Shown here: positions 34,065 through 46,690 of the stretch, piece after piece
Position numbering within the stretch: the stretch's first letter is position 1
Layout: every line of letters begins with the position of its first letter
Assembly: GCA_047967505.1 (NCBI GenBank)
Contig: CM106538.1
Reading direction: 5' to 3' (one strand)
DNA from: Dipteris shenzhenensis
Lineage: Eukaryota; Polypodiophyta; Polypodiopsida; Gleicheniales
Length of the DNA: 64,000 nucleotides
Translations under genes and position numbers: made by a program
Notes under the pieces: model-generated
Told to the model about the DNA's origin: nothing
Seen by the model: only the letters and a program-made list of their open reading frames with translations
Databases searched by the model: none

Positions 34065-34154
34065 TGCACTGGCAGAAGAGGAACCAGCGATGAAGTATGC
34101 ATACGATTGGATATGGGCTTTGATGATAATTTCAATAGGAATTATGATTAGTGG
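34065..34154 (+). other. Possible orphan exon encoding a membrane segment
   Basis: 90 bp bounded by a CTGCAG acceptor and a GG|GTGAGT donor, open in one frame: ALAEEEPAMKYAYDWIWALM followed by IISIGIMISG. It looks like an acidic/amphipathic stretch plus a transmembrane helix, vaguely like the helix encoded by exon 5 of the upstream transporter. I do not recognise the protein and find no neighbouring exons. It could be an exon of a downstream or duplicated gene, or chance. Confidence 0.35.
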
Positions 34155-34467
34155 GTGAGTTTATTGAAGCATCGTTATGTTCTAAAGTTTATAGCTGCAG
34201 AACGTGGCATGTTGGGGCTGTGCATAGGAAGTACACAAAATCAAAGAATGAACAGTCAAAAGTCTTTAACTTTTACAAAAGAACTTGAAAATGCAAACAT
34301 CCATAGGTATAGATCATCCCCCCAACAATCAAAATCTTGGGACATTTTCATATTGATGTTCGAAACTGATTCATAGTTGAGTATGTTCTCACAGTCCTTA
34401 GCACATGCAATTTTGAAGGACTTTCAAATGGCCATTGCATATATCATGGCGCTTGATGTAGAAATAC

Positions 34468-34872
34468 CTACCATGAAGTGAAATGGCTTTTCAAAATATT
34501 AGCCCACGATGCACAAGCCTTTAATGATGCTTCAAAAAGAACCTCATGTCTTGAGATCCTGGAAGTCAACCTTTTTTTTCAATATGCCCCTAGGGTGTCT
34601 TTGTAATGCTAATCAAGTGTCGAACTCCATTTAATTGTGTCAAATTTTAGAATACGAATGAAGGGATGGAGAGTGTCAAACAAGCATTTAGGGGACCATT
34701 GTGGTGAATTGGCAATTTTTGAAGTGTGAATTTTGAGGAAGAGAGATTGTTTGAGGATCTTTAATGTGCCATGAGGTGAAATGGCTCCCATAACACACAA
34801 GCCTTTAATGACGCTTCAAAAAGATCATGCCTCAAGTTCTTGCAAGTCGGCTTTATTTTTCAATATGCTACA
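34468..34872. repeat. Direct duplication of about 110 bp
   Basis: ATGAAGTGAAATGGCT... to TTTTTTTCAATATGC at about 34472-34587 recurs at about 34770-34868, with differences. The second copy overlaps the interior of the foldback structure. Confidence 0.65.
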
Positions 34873-35460
34873 CCTACAAAACATCAACAAAAGCATTTAT
34901 TACATGGACTTGCAGCGCACTCGAGAGATTAAGTCTCTTTATTCATGTGATACCAACGAAAGTACAAAGCCTATTTCATACAATGTCACATCCAAAGGGA
35001 TTAACCTAAGAACATAAGAAGTAGAGTATTAAGGTATAATTCCAAATGGGCTTGCACTTTGTTTGTTTTAGTAAACAAACTATCCAAGGCACCATCTTTC
35101 AAAGGACATTTCACACCAGTCTTTGCAAACAATTTGCTACTTTTCAAGTTGAATCGAATAGCTGATTGAAAAATTTGTTGACTTCTAGCTATTTTGACTC
35201 TCCATGTCTACCCGTGCACACCTCTATAAGAGCTGATAGACTCCTCCATGATTAACAAGTGTCCACCTACACCTATCTCTCATCATCCACCACCATTTAA
35301 AAATGCACATTAAAAATCCTCAAATGAATTACAACACAATCTCTCTTCCTCAAATTACACACTTTCAAAATTGCCAATTCACTACATTTAGTCCCCTAAA
35401 TGCTTATTTGACACTCTCCAACCGTTCATCCGTGTTCTAAGATTTGACAAAATTACAAAG
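34592..35460. repeat. Foldback structure with inverted arms of about 120 bp
   Basis: The sequence at about 34637-34752 reappears inverted at about 35338-35455 (for example GAGAGTGTCAAACAAGCATT versus AATGCTTATTTGACACTCTC), around 80-85% identical by eye. The spacer is about 590 bp and AT-rich without coding. It could be a MITE or other foldback element; terminal duplications were not identified. Confidence 0.7.
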
Positions 35461-36329
35461 ACTCCATATTGTGACCTAAAGTGGCTAAATATTGATTTTC
35501 ATGTTTTGTAATCTTGGATAAATCTAAAATGATGATAGAGTGTCCTTTTCTTAATGCATCCGTGGTTCTTAGCTCATGTGTAAATGATATGAAAGCATTT
35601 GAATTTGGTGTATGTGCAAATCATCATGTTTTAAAATGATAAGTCCATAAATTAATTCATTAAACACGTTATCATGCAATCATGCATATCCTTGTTAAAT
35701 TAGGAAAAATCATGCACGCATGCGCAAGTGCACGCATGTATTGATTGTTACATAGTATAGGGTACTTTGCCAAAGTTGTAATGGTAAGACTTGTGGTTAG
35801 AGTGTTGAGTCGTAACATCATCATATTGCACATTGGATGCAATATAAACTTGTTTCTCGGGAGAACATAATGCTCTTTGCATGTGACTGATGAAACATGT
35901 GCCATTTATGCATGACAGGAGCTCACATGATCCCTTCTAGAATAATAGACATTGGTATGTGCGAAGTTGTAGTACAAATATGTCTATATTATCTTTTTTT
36001 GGATAACGGATAAGGTACATGCATGTGTGTCCTTGTGGATGTGATAAAGCTCTATGATTATGATCTTGGTACACATATGGTAAAATATGTTGCATGAGTT
36101 GTAAGCATTTCATTGTGTTGATTAAAGTTAAGGATGAATGACCATCCTTTAGAACGGGTAGAAGTGGTTGAAATATGCCCTTGATTTGTGGCAATGACGA
36201 CTATTAATGACGGTGATTGCAATTATTTATGTTCTTTCATGGGCACATACTCGCTCAATTTTATTTTATTCCTATTTGTTTTGTATTTGTTTTGGCCCAT
36301 GGAGGCTAATTAACCTATGTTTGTGCATG

Positions 36330-36478
36330 GATTTTTTAATTTTGTGTGTAGGTTAATCTTTTAAGCCTATGTCTAAGAGGGGTACACATTATATTGAAAT
36401 TCAAGAAGGAATTTGAACCCATAATCTTGTGTTCCACACACTTGAGCTCTACCACTAAGCTATAGAGTAGTATAACTA
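36330..36478 (-). mobile_element. SINE-like tRNA-derived repeat
   Basis: On the minus strand an A box (TAGCTTAGTGG, 36452-36462) and a B box (GGTTCAAATTCC, 36408-36419) sit at tRNA-like spacing with TAGAGC after the A box, so RNA polymerase III promoter elements are present. The cloverleaf is degenerate and there is no clear acceptor stem. About 65 bp further 3' it ends in an A-rich tail (AATTAAAAAA, about 36332-36341). It fits a short SINE; a decayed tRNA is the alternative. Confidence 0.6.
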
Positions 36479-38278
36479 CTCTAAAGATAACTATAATATT
36501 GTAAATGGCCCTCCTCCCCTTCCCCCTTTTGCATGTCCCTTTCTCTTTAATGCCCCTTTCATAAGCGGTTCCTCTACCCCTCCCCAATCTCACTTAGCTC
36601 CTTCTTTAATGCCCCCTATGCTCCATTATTCTTCAATTGAAACTCCTCCCCTCCCCCTTTATCCCTTAGTTCAATCATGGCCCTACCCTCTTCCCTTTCA
36701 CCCCTCTTCTTTTCTCCACAACTAATTAATAGGAATTTCCCATTTTTCAATGTCAAGGGGGACGTACCTGCTTGGCATTAAGAAAGTGCCGACATTATTT
36801 TTTCTTGTTACCAAAGGCTCATGCCTTTGTTCGGAATTATCTTAACTTGCCACTATTCGACCAATCTCTTCTTGGAGAAGTCTCACCTCAACTAGTGGTG
36901 GTGACGCAAACATGTGTATAATGGGAATATGGTTTTTTTCTTGGAAAGTCACCCAAATGAGTGGCGATGTTAAATTGGATAGTAACTAAGGTGAGGGCAG
37001 CCTACGTACGATCTTTTTTTTTTTTTAATTACTTGTTCATTACTCCTATAAAATGCTTATTGTTGGTAGGATCAAGTTGCTAAGGACATGCGTATGGTAT
37101 ACTTCTATTGTTTATGGACTTATTCATATCCTTTCTTTCCCACATAATAGTGCATGGCATTGAAGAATGTGGCCACTACTCAAATACAAGGGGAATTATG
37201 CATCCCCAAATACATGAGACTATGAATAGGCAATGCTTGCTTCATGGACCTACTTTGACTATTGCTTTATTGTTTTACTTTAGCAAAGATGTGGGGCCCA
37301 AAGCTAGACACTAGGTATGAATGGTCCATAAACTTAGACTTTTGCCTATGAGGAGAGTCGTTTCTTAAAAGACTTGTAACCATACAGATGAGACCAGAAT
37401 CATGCATGGGTGATGCATTCTCTTTAAACTACAATCACTTATTACATTTTTCTCTTGATGATTGAGCAAAGCCATAAAGAGTTGTGGTCGTAACCATATG
37501 CATTCTAAGGATGGGGTATTATCGCTTATGTATTGTTTTTATAAGATCGTGGATGATATTGAAGGCATTGATACCCGAGTACCAACTCTACAAGCTACTA
37601 CTAACTCTACAAGCTACGAGTAAGCTACTACCTTTACTCACAGGTTGGTACATGATAATACTATAAGGTCTACTACATGATGGACCATGAAAATTTTAAA
37701 GTAAAAATTTTAAGTCCACAATGATAGTTACCATTATTGGTTGCTTGTGCTAGCTAGTGGTCATATATAATTCCTTAATGACTTCATTCAAAACTGAGGA
37801 TCAATAGGGTGCTTGTGCCCCTTTGTGGATGGTCATATGGTGTATGCAATGTAAAGCAATACACTTTTTCTTTTGTTTTTTAAGTTTTATTTTCTTTCAC
37901 TTTTTCAATTTTCACATAAAGTGGTCAAGATTTAAGTGCCATAAAAGCACATTGGTGGAAGCACATTTGGAGATTCAATATGTGCATTCTTGGGACCGGA
38001 GTTTGCAAAAACATCCAGCACAACAAGACTGCCTTTAATCCCACTCCTCATTTACAGGCACATTTGAACATGCTTCTCCCCCTAATTTTGATCACACTTC
38101 GGCACAACAATGCCACCCCTCCTCCCTCCTAGGGTTTTCAAATGCACTTCATCCCCCCATCACCATCGAGACTTGATTTTGCAGGATAGGAACCATCTCC
38201 AAAAAGCAATATCGGCCATCTGCAAGCCAGGTTACTAAATGGCCACTATCTCAAAGAAGAGATGAAAGGTACACCTTC

Positions 38279-38305
38279 GCCTCTCTCTCTCTCTCTCTCT
38301 CTCTC
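38279..38305. repeat. (CT)n microsatellite
   Basis: About 13 CT units. Confidence 0.95.
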
Positions 38306-40423
38306 CATTATTGCTATGAAGTAACAAACTCTTGCTGCATTGTTGCTATGAAGTAAATATTTTCTGTATGTTTGATTAATTTATTTTTCAATAGCTTGCA
38401 TTCAATGCACACACCAAACATATAGTTTCCTCATAGTAAGACACAATTCTACCAACCCAAGGAGGGTTTCCATAATGAGTAAAGGTTGAGTTTGGTCAGG
38501 AAAAATCCACGTTATTTGACAAACACACAATCCTATATTGGGCAGGGTAAGGTTCAGTTAAGGACTTTGAGGCCAATTTGTATAAGGAGATGGTATGGTT
38601 GCACCAGGACATGTATTTGTGACCACCCTCAAACAATGAAGTCTCCATTGTTCTTGCACATGATTTTGCATTGAAGCACTGCAGAATGGCACAGTGTCCT
38701 TCCAAGAAGGATAATTGCACGATGGCATCAATAGAATTAGTAGAGAGATTGTTAGAGGTAGTTCAACGATGCATTAAATAATATTTAACATCTAGTAGGA
38801 GACAACAATATGATTTTTAGAGTTAAGAGGGTCCACCAGCTGGTTGTAGCACATCGGATTGGTTTTAGCCAATCACAGTGAGTTTTTGTAAATTCATAGG
38901 TTTTTTATATACCCTTACAATTTGTTGGATAAGACAGAGATGTACATTAAGACTAGCGAGAAGATATTTGAGCATTGCAAGCTATAGTATGTCAAAAGAC
39001 TCAAATATAAGAATGTGTGTTGCTAAAAAACAAACATAGACTTTGGCCTATCCTGGCAAGATTTGAATGACCTAAGATGTGGTCATGTTGGCTTATTGCT
39101 TCATGGTGATAGATTGCATCAAAATACTAAAATAGATTTAATTGTTATCTATATAGAGTCATACACTATGCAAGAAAAGTATAAAAATAAAGAATGACTC
39201 CATTATAGTTGAATAATGCATACATTACTTTATCACTTCTTAGAATATTAGGATGAGCTCTATTTTAGTTAATGTTACTACATAGAGTCATACTCTCTTA
39301 TGGATTCATCTTGATATATAATAACATTATGAAATGAATGGTTTATGTGATAAAGTAGAGTATGACTCCATTACACTCAAATAAATAGATATTGTAAGTT
39401 CATCGGATTCTCAAAATGTTTTCATCTTAATATATAATAACTTCATGGAGTCAATGGTTTTTATGCATCTCAAGGACATTGAATAATGTGTGACTTTTCT
39501 TGTACAAGGTGATATCACAAGTGACACAGGTGGGAAAAAGGATGTTACCATTGAGTTGGATGTCAATAATATTATCACTCTATTGCTAGGTCTTTAGCTA
39601 TTCAATCAGATTCTTATGAAACTATTTTTCATTCTCTTCAGATTGCAATACATTGTCAGGAATGGGCTCCTCTCATAAGCCTATTGACATTGATCAACGA
39701 AACCATCATGAAGATTCACAAAATTTGGCACTTGACAAAGAGGATTGGGCAGGAGGTTCTTTGATTCTGGATTTGGAGGAGATTGTTGAAAAGGAGCTCT
39801 AGGAGTCCACTATATTGCAAGAAAATTCCTATAGCTCCATTGAGGACTCCTTAGCCTTGGAACAAGTAAGCAAAAATTTTCAAAAGAAGTGAAAGAATGC
39901 CAACATTGCACAAAGGAAGAGCATGCATGAATGCAAGCATTGAAGAAACATTATATATATTTGTAGATATAGTCTTTCTTGCAAGACATAAGATTATGTA
40001 AGAAGCAAGAAAGATTATATATATTTGTATATATAATTTATAGAAGAAGCAAGAAAGAGGCGTCCTTGGCCTTGTAATCGCTAAGCAAAGAAGTTCCAAA
40101 AATTGGAAGAATGTTAGCATTGCACATAGGGAAGAAGGTGCATGACTGAAAGATTACATGTATTATTTTTAATTACATCAATCAAAATAAGATATTGCAA
40201 TATTTTCAAACCACAACCTCCTCTCATGAGGGGAAAAGAAAGCAATCATATTTTGTAATTATTGGATGAAGATTTCACTTATCTGCATGTACTTGTTTGT
40301 AGTTTGCAATAGAAGAAATTAAAGGGGGTGTAAAATATCATTAACAATAGTTTAGTTATAGGACAATAAAGTGTCCTAAGCCATAAAAATGTCCAGCTGG
40401 CCATGTTTGAGAAATCTGCACAC

Positions 40424-40590
40424 TGAGAGACCTCAACAACAGAAGCGGAATGGAAGAGAGTGAGAGAGAGGGAGAGCCAGAAGAGAGAGCCACACAAGTT
40501 TTGGTGGGTGCAGAACACCCTAATCTTTTATGTCATCCATATATATATGTGTTTGAGTATTGTACATAACCGGGGTTAAGGCACAGTGAT
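40424..40590 (-). repeat. Copia-C LTR
   Basis: Matches the Copia-B LTR over most of its length (ACACAAGTTTTGGTGGGTGC, GTACATAACCGGGGTTAAGG) and is truncated at its outer side of U3, where it abuts RNase H codons at about 40590. Confidence 0.8.
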
Positions 40591-41819
40591 GCGCGAGACA
40601 TCCACGACACTGCACCACCTGCAAAGGTGAACACACAACCAGAAGTGGATCTCCTGGTATCCACATGCCCTGCATAGTCAGAATCTATGTATCCAAGTAC
40701 ACGCATCTCTCTTCTAGCAAAGCAAATGCACATCTCCTTGTTACCCTTCATGTACCTCATGATGCACTTAACTGCCTCCCAATGCCTCTTTCATGGATTA
40801 GCCATATATAGGCTAGGCTAACAACTCCCACTGCAAATGCAATGTCCGATCTAGTAGCTATCATAGCATACATAAGACTTCCAACCGCGCTGATGCATAA
40901 GGAACCTTGGCCATCATGGCCCTCTCCTCATTTGATTTGGGACTATCTGCCTGACTCATTTTCACATATGGAGGCAATGGAGTACTTACTACCTTCCCCC
41001 CCTCCATATTGAAATGTTGCAACACTTTTGTAACATGCTCCTTCTGTGAAAGCCAAAGGAGTTTCCTACTCTAGTCACGCGTGATGTGCATACCAAGTAT
41101 ATGACCTGTAGGTCCCAAATCCTTCATGTCAAAGGCCTCATGCAACTTGGCCTTCAATGCATCTAGCTCATAAGCATTCTTGCTAGCCAATAGCATATCA
41201 TCCACATAAAGTGCCAACGTCTATCAATAAAGCATCCCACAAGGCAATCTGGGCCTATCAGTGCATCCCAAAAAGGATTGCAATGCCTCAAAATGGCTTG
41301 TAAAGCATCCAATGCAAACCACGAATGAGCACACATGGCTCAGACTGCAACCAGAGTGATTTGTATAAGATATATCCAAAAATCATGGCCCCACGGCAAT
41401 GATCGTAAGTGAAAATAGAACATGAGATGCCTCAAAACATGGGAGTCATTGCATAATTGGACTCAGCAAGACAATCTACAAATATCTCTCTTCTGCTGGG
41501 ACTCCAAAATCCCAACTGATGAATGGGAAATGGGGATTTAACCCTTGCAATCGACCTATAATCCAAAAATCAAAGGTTTGAACCTTTGAATAGATTTTTT
41601 GATAGAGAAAAAGACGATTCGATGCCTCAGAGAGACAAAACTTCTCCAAATCTCCACGAAATCACGCAAGAGCTGGCAGGTAAGGGTTTATGGGCCTCTA
41701 GAATGCAATGGAATAGACGATTTTGAAAACTTTGGTCCCAATCATCGGGTCCCAACACACAGACCAAAAAACTTTTTTGCACAAATAGACTTGTTTGTAA
41801 ACACTACCAAAGTGTCAAT
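40424..41819 (-). mobile_element. Copia-C, internally deleted relative of Copia-B
   Basis: Minus-strand relic. A 3' LTR (about 40424-40590, same family) joins directly to RNase H/RT codons (ILMRYMKGNKEMCICF, LGYIDSDYAGHVDTRRS at 40533-40760, then RT back to the YVDDMLLASKN region at about 41200). At 41219 it jumps to the 5' leader, matching Copia-B about 7890-8490. Gag, protease, integrase and most of RT are gone. It ends at 41819, where LINE-E copy 1 begins. Confidence 0.85.
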
Positions 41820-43100
41820 GCCGCCTCCCTCCCGCATCCTCTCCTCCCTGCCTCCTTCCACCCCTCCCTTGCCTCCTCTCGCCTGCAGACCGCCCCTCCC
41901 CACCATCCCCTTTTGCCGTCCCCGCCTCCTCCCTCCGATAGCCTCTGCCTCCACCTCGTTCCTCCATGCCTCCCTTCCATTGCCTCGCCTCGTCTCGCCC
42001 CTTCCAGACCCGCCTTCTCCTCCCACTTCCCTCTCTCCGCCGGCTCCTTCTGCCCATCCACCTCCTTGCCACCTCCTTCCACCTACCCTCGCCCGCATCC
42101 TCTCGCCTCCCTGCCTCCATTCCTCCTCCACCCTGCCTCCATCCGATCTCTCCCCTCCGCCCTCTTCTCCCCCATCCCCTCTTCACCCCCTTTTGCCTTT
42201 TCCTCTTTGAGGGCTCTCCCTGTCCATTGGTAGCCAACTGCAAAGGTGTGTACCTGTTCCGTTGCCGTAGTTGGCCCGTGTGTTTTTTCCTTCCCTTTGG
42301 GCAACGGTGAGTGGTTTGTTTGTCTTTTTGGAAGATTTTCTTGGTGGTGACCCTTGGTCTAGCCAGAGGGGCTCTATGGTAGCACCCTCGAATCCCACAA
42401 CTGTTAAGATTCTTCTTTCCCCAATCGACAAGCAACATGTGAAGCATGCAGTCTGGTCACTTTAGGACAAGGCACTCGTGGGCAGAATTGTGGGCCTCAC
42501 TCCTACAAGGAGACAGGGTGCGAGAGTGGATCCAGGCAAGCTTGGCACTAGAGGGTGACCACATTCACGAGGTCACCATCTACGAAAGAGGAGTATTCCT
42601 CATCCAGCTAAGCTCCCCACCGACACTACCTCGACACTCATGGAGCAGAGCCCCATCCTCCTTGGCTCGCACCTGGTGTACCTCTTTCCTTCGTATCATG
42701 GCTTTACAATGGAGGACATGGACACGACACACCATGTTCCTCGTTTTCTGATTACGCTCTGCTTCCCAGGGCTCCCAAAGGAGTATCAATCCATCCTCCC
42801 CTCCATTGGTCGGGCATTTGGCACCGTGCTCGAGTCCGCCAAATTCAACCGCTTCAGTGGTAGCAGATGACGCGGTCCCTAGGATCAAACTGGTGGTTGA
42901 GAGTCCATAGTCCCTTCCAGAGTTGATCCTACTAGAGACCCTCAAACGGGGCACACTTCGCCAACGAGTGGATATTTTTAGGTTACCAGGTGAGTGTCTT
43001 TGTTGTTGCAGATAGATGGATCACCTAGCCGGAGATTTCCCTCGTAAGCCAAGGCTGATCCCCTTCCCCCCCCACCCCTACAAAGTAGATAGAGTCAGCA
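41820..43100 (+). pseudogene. LINE-E copy 1: pyrimidine-rich leader plus DUF4283-like ORF1
   Basis: A C/T-rich leader (41820-42230, mostly CTCC-like words) is followed by frameshifted coding sequence. It reads WASLLQGDRVREWIQASLAL, HIHEVTIYERGVFLIQLS, SPILLGSHLVYLFPSYHGF, a GLPKEYQSILPSIGRAFGTV segment (42640-42870), and about 42990-43045 a CCHC-like CLCCCR-MDHLAGDF. The order resembles plant LINE ORF1 proteins with a DUF4283 domain and zinc knuckle. A second copy in reverse lies at 58380-60300. Frames are broken, so no protein is made. Confidence 0.65.
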
Positions 43101-43640
43101 AGCCAGAGCCCCAGACAGGAGCAACAAGAGTCTTAGACCCCCTGAGTGACCCCCTCAAAAGGGGACTAGACCTAGGTTAAAAAGAAAAAGAAACCAAGCA
43201 AACAAGCCCACAAGCATCGCAGGTAGAGGACTAGACACAGAGGGAGAGATAGGGATTTTTGAGCGAGCCCTTATGTGGAGATCCACCTCCCCCAACAGAA
43301 GGGGCCACTTCCCAGCTAGAGGATCTTGCCGTGACGGAGGTTTAGCATCTGCACTCACCCTTGCATCAACAGTGAGCCCTAGGAGCTCCTGACGCTGCAA
43401 TGGTGGAAGTTGTGGATGTTAGCCCGACAGCAGCTGAGGAGGAGCGAGTCTAGAGCCCTAGGAGCCTGATGAGCAGAGTAGTAGGGGGGGCCTGTGGTTG
43501 CCCCTACTCCCCCCCGCCCCCCTCCCCCTCTAAATCATGCTCTCTCTCCACTTCCCCCCCTCCCTCCACATGGGCTCCACGACCATGCTCGTAGTCAACC
43601 GCAATACCTGACCCTTCAATAGGTCTACACCTAGATCATC
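43101..43640. other. Region between LINE-E copy 1 and Copia-D
   Basis: G/C-rich sequence with C-runs near 43505-43560; probably the variable linker of LINE-E ORF1. No open frame I can assign. Confidence 0.4.
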
Positions 43641-45690
43641 TAGGTGACCCTCAACAAAGCTTGTCATTACCCAAACACATGTAAAATGACTATCACTTGG
43701 TCAACTAAAATGTTCAAGGTGTCATGCTTGGACAATTGAGGCATCCAAGGTAGCATAGGATATGTTCTCAACTTCTTGAGAGTCCAAGTACACTTTCAAA
43801 ATTCTTACCCTAAGAAACTAGGTCAATCAAAGTTTCCATTATAGCAATGAACCTGGTCATGCCTATGTACTCAAAATCAAAGACATCAGCAATCAATCCT
43901 AGAGAAGATTGTGAGACCATTAGAGATGGTCAAGTCATCCTCAATGGACTAGGTGAAGGATATGAGAACCTAGTGTAGATTATTGCTATTCAAAACCAAG
44001 TTCCATCACTTGAAGAAATACAATCAATGTTATTTGGTGACAAAGTTAGCACGCAAGCCATTCTAGTAAGGAAAAGTAAATCCAATGAGCTAGTATTTGC
44101 AACCTCAAACATAGGTAGAGGTAAAGGTAGATCATCACAAAGAAGGGGATATCAACATTAAAATTAGCATCAACATCAACAACATAATCATGGAAATCAT
44201 AAGCGTTAGTATCCAAGAAAGAATCGTTCAAATAGGGAGAATTTTCAAGGAAGAGAAAATGCAGCCAGTAAATGTCAAACATACATGTCAAACATACACT
44301 GCAACTCCTTTCAATAATTTTGCACATTATGAAAGATATTGCCCAAGGAAGTAATATGACCAGAGGTATCTACATTAGCAATAGAGAAAACTTCTATGAA
44401 AGAGGAAATCATCATGGCAGAAATCAAAATACTTGAGGGTGTGCAAAAGACCATGCACATCAAGTTCCATGGTACATTGATAGTGGCGCATTATCTCATA
44501 TGACAAGACATTAAGAATGCTTTACAATCCATTACAAGGAGCCAAAAATATTATCTACACTACAAATTACACACCGAATCCTATTTAAGGGAAAGGAATA
44601 GTCCCTATAAACAATTTTCTTAAAATGAAAGATATACTTTATGTACCTAAACTTAGCAAGAATCTTTTGTTAGTTGGACAAATGATAGAACATGACTATA
44701 GAATCATCTTTGACAAAGATGAATGTACAATCTCAAGACAAAACTAGAGGAAATCACGTAGTCGCGATGAAAGAAGGACGCTGATTAAGAATGCCTGCTT
44801 CAGTACTAGACTTGCATCCCATGTTAACTCAACATCAACTTTCAGCAGTATGGCACAAGAGATATGGACATGTCAGGTTCAGAAGTTTGAAGCAATTGAG
44901 AAACTAGAATATTATCATCAACATTCCGAAACTCCAATTTCTTGGAAAATTTTGTGGTTCATCAAACAATCAAGAGCCAACTTTGGAAGAAGCACTCTAG
45001 AGCAAGAGATACTCATGATTTAATTGCTAGAGATGTTTGGGGTTATGTAGAAACCCCAACATAAATGACACATACAAGGTTGATGAAGAAGAGCAAGAAT
45101 TGTGAAGAAGAAGGCCACTAATTGAGGTGATCTATAAGAGAATGCAAACCACCGCCCAAGTTGGCATGTATTCCAAAAGGCAAAGCAATTGAAGTTGAAA
45201 CCACAATTTATGCTCTTATGACTACCATCATGGCTATAGAAGAAGAGCTAGTGTATGCAGTTGATACGCCAAAATGGCAAACTATGAAGAGCTAGTGTAT
45301 GTAGTTAACAGGCTAAAATGGCAAACTATGATGAATGAGGAAATTGACACTTTGTACAAAACAACAGTTGGAATTACGTAACTGCAACTTGGAAAGAAGG
45401 CAATTGCAAACAACTATATTTACAAAGTCAAATACAATCTAGATGGCAGTATTGAGATATACAAAAGCGAGACTATTGCAAAAGGTTTTCATAGCAATAT
45501 GAAATACCAACAAGATTTCATAAGATTTTTTGTCTCTCTATCCACACTAAAGAGATGGAATGTGTATCAACTAGATGTAAAAAATACTTTTCTAAATAAC
45601 TACTTAGACAAAGAAGACGTCATGTTCAAGTCCTTCATTCCCATGAATCATTCCTACATCGCTCTTGCAAGGATAAAACCATGGTTTTCA
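43640..45690 (+). mobile_element. Copia-D, heavily decayed copia element
   Basis: Plus-strand remains in copia order. Gag-like sequence at about 43700-44060 matches the gag of Copia-E. The protease motif WYIDSGALSHMT is at about 44470, the GAG-pre-integrase WHKRYGH at about 44850, and RT at 45300-45620 (KAIANNYIYKVKYNLDGSIE, WNVYQLDVKNTFLNNYLDKE). Stops are frequent and the RT catalytic box is missing. No LTRs recognised. Confidence 0.75.
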
Positions 45691-46420
45691 CCAATGCAAT
45701 GATTGTAGAAATTTCCATCCCTTCATCACGAGTGTTCATACTATTGTGGAGGCTCCTTTAACAACACTCTATCACAATGCAAGAGGGTGCAACTATCATT
45801 GGATATCAATAAATTTGTGCGATGACATACGATTCAGGAGGCAAAGATTGGAGTGTAGAACTTTCTTTGACCAAAAGCCATATGTCGATAATTTTCAAGG
45901 TTTTTTACGAAGATAAGAATGCCTTCGAATGAATTGCAATGATAAAATTTCTTTCTTTGGCAAGAGTACTCTTGGATCATAAAAAGAGAAGCATTCTTAG
46001 ACTTGACTCGAGGAAAGTATTTCACTCAAAGATGGGGAAAGGTTATTTATTGAAGAGGTGAATCAAATAACAAATTAGCGTGTACATGGAGGCAAAATTG
46101 TGGTTGCATTTTCGTGTGATGAAATAAGATTCGAACATTTCTCCTCGATATGTTCAGATATTTTCGAGTTAGATACTTTGAGCTCTATAAAATGATCCAC
46201 AAATGCATCCTTGAAGATTTCATAAGAGAGGCTTTAACTCATCAAAAAATCGAAAAATGTAAAATGCTTTCTTTCACAAACTAAAAATTAGAATGGGAAA
46301 AAATAGTTTGGAAAGGGTTCAAAGAAAACTTGTCCCCCCTTTGCATTTAATGGTTCCTATCTAATGTAGTTGAATTTGTCAAATATATCACCAACCAATA
46401 AGCAACAAATAAAAAGACCA
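45691..46420. other. No feature recognised
   Basis: AT-rich sequence between Copia-D and the tandem repeats; no coding or RNA signal seen. Confidence 0.4.
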
Positions 46421-46560
46421 TAGAACCGACTGCATTTACAAGATTTGATACTAGAGAAGGATACGGAAAAGAATCTACCGTCTGAGTGTATAGAACCAAC
46501 TGCATCAATAAGATTTGATATTAGAGAAGGATATGGAAAAGAAACCGCCGTCTGAGTGTG
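46421..46560. repeat. Tandem duplication, unit 70 bp
   Basis: Two adjacent copies starting TAGAACC(G/A)ACTGCAT at 46421 and 46491, a few substitutions apart. Confidence 0.88.
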
Positions 46561-46690
46561 TAGAGCATTATCCAAAGTTAATTAATGTGCCCAAATCATC
46601 AAAAAACAACCATTTTGCAATTGGCAAAGATTGGAGAAGATAACTTCGTTAAGGTACTCATCATGTCTTACACTTGTAATCATAAAAGGA

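Larger units (their letters stand above)
35461..40423. other. AT-rich intergenic stretch
   Basis: About 5 kb with no gene I can support. It contains a SINE-like repeat (36330-36478), a C/T-rich area (36480-36720), a CT microsatellite (38279-38305) and short repeated AT-rich words around 39150-39500 and 39940-40040. Confidence 0.6.

Noticed and set aside
36408-36475. Functional tRNA gene on the minus strand
   Set aside because: A and B boxes are present but the acceptor stem and a clear anticodon arm are not; a SINE head fits better.
41742-42447. Several long overlapping open frames on both strands
   Set aside because: They lie in a CTCC-rich stretch where stops are rare in every frame; the peptides are Pro/Ser/Leu or Arg/Gly/Glu-rich without domains. 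I treat it as a LINE leader.
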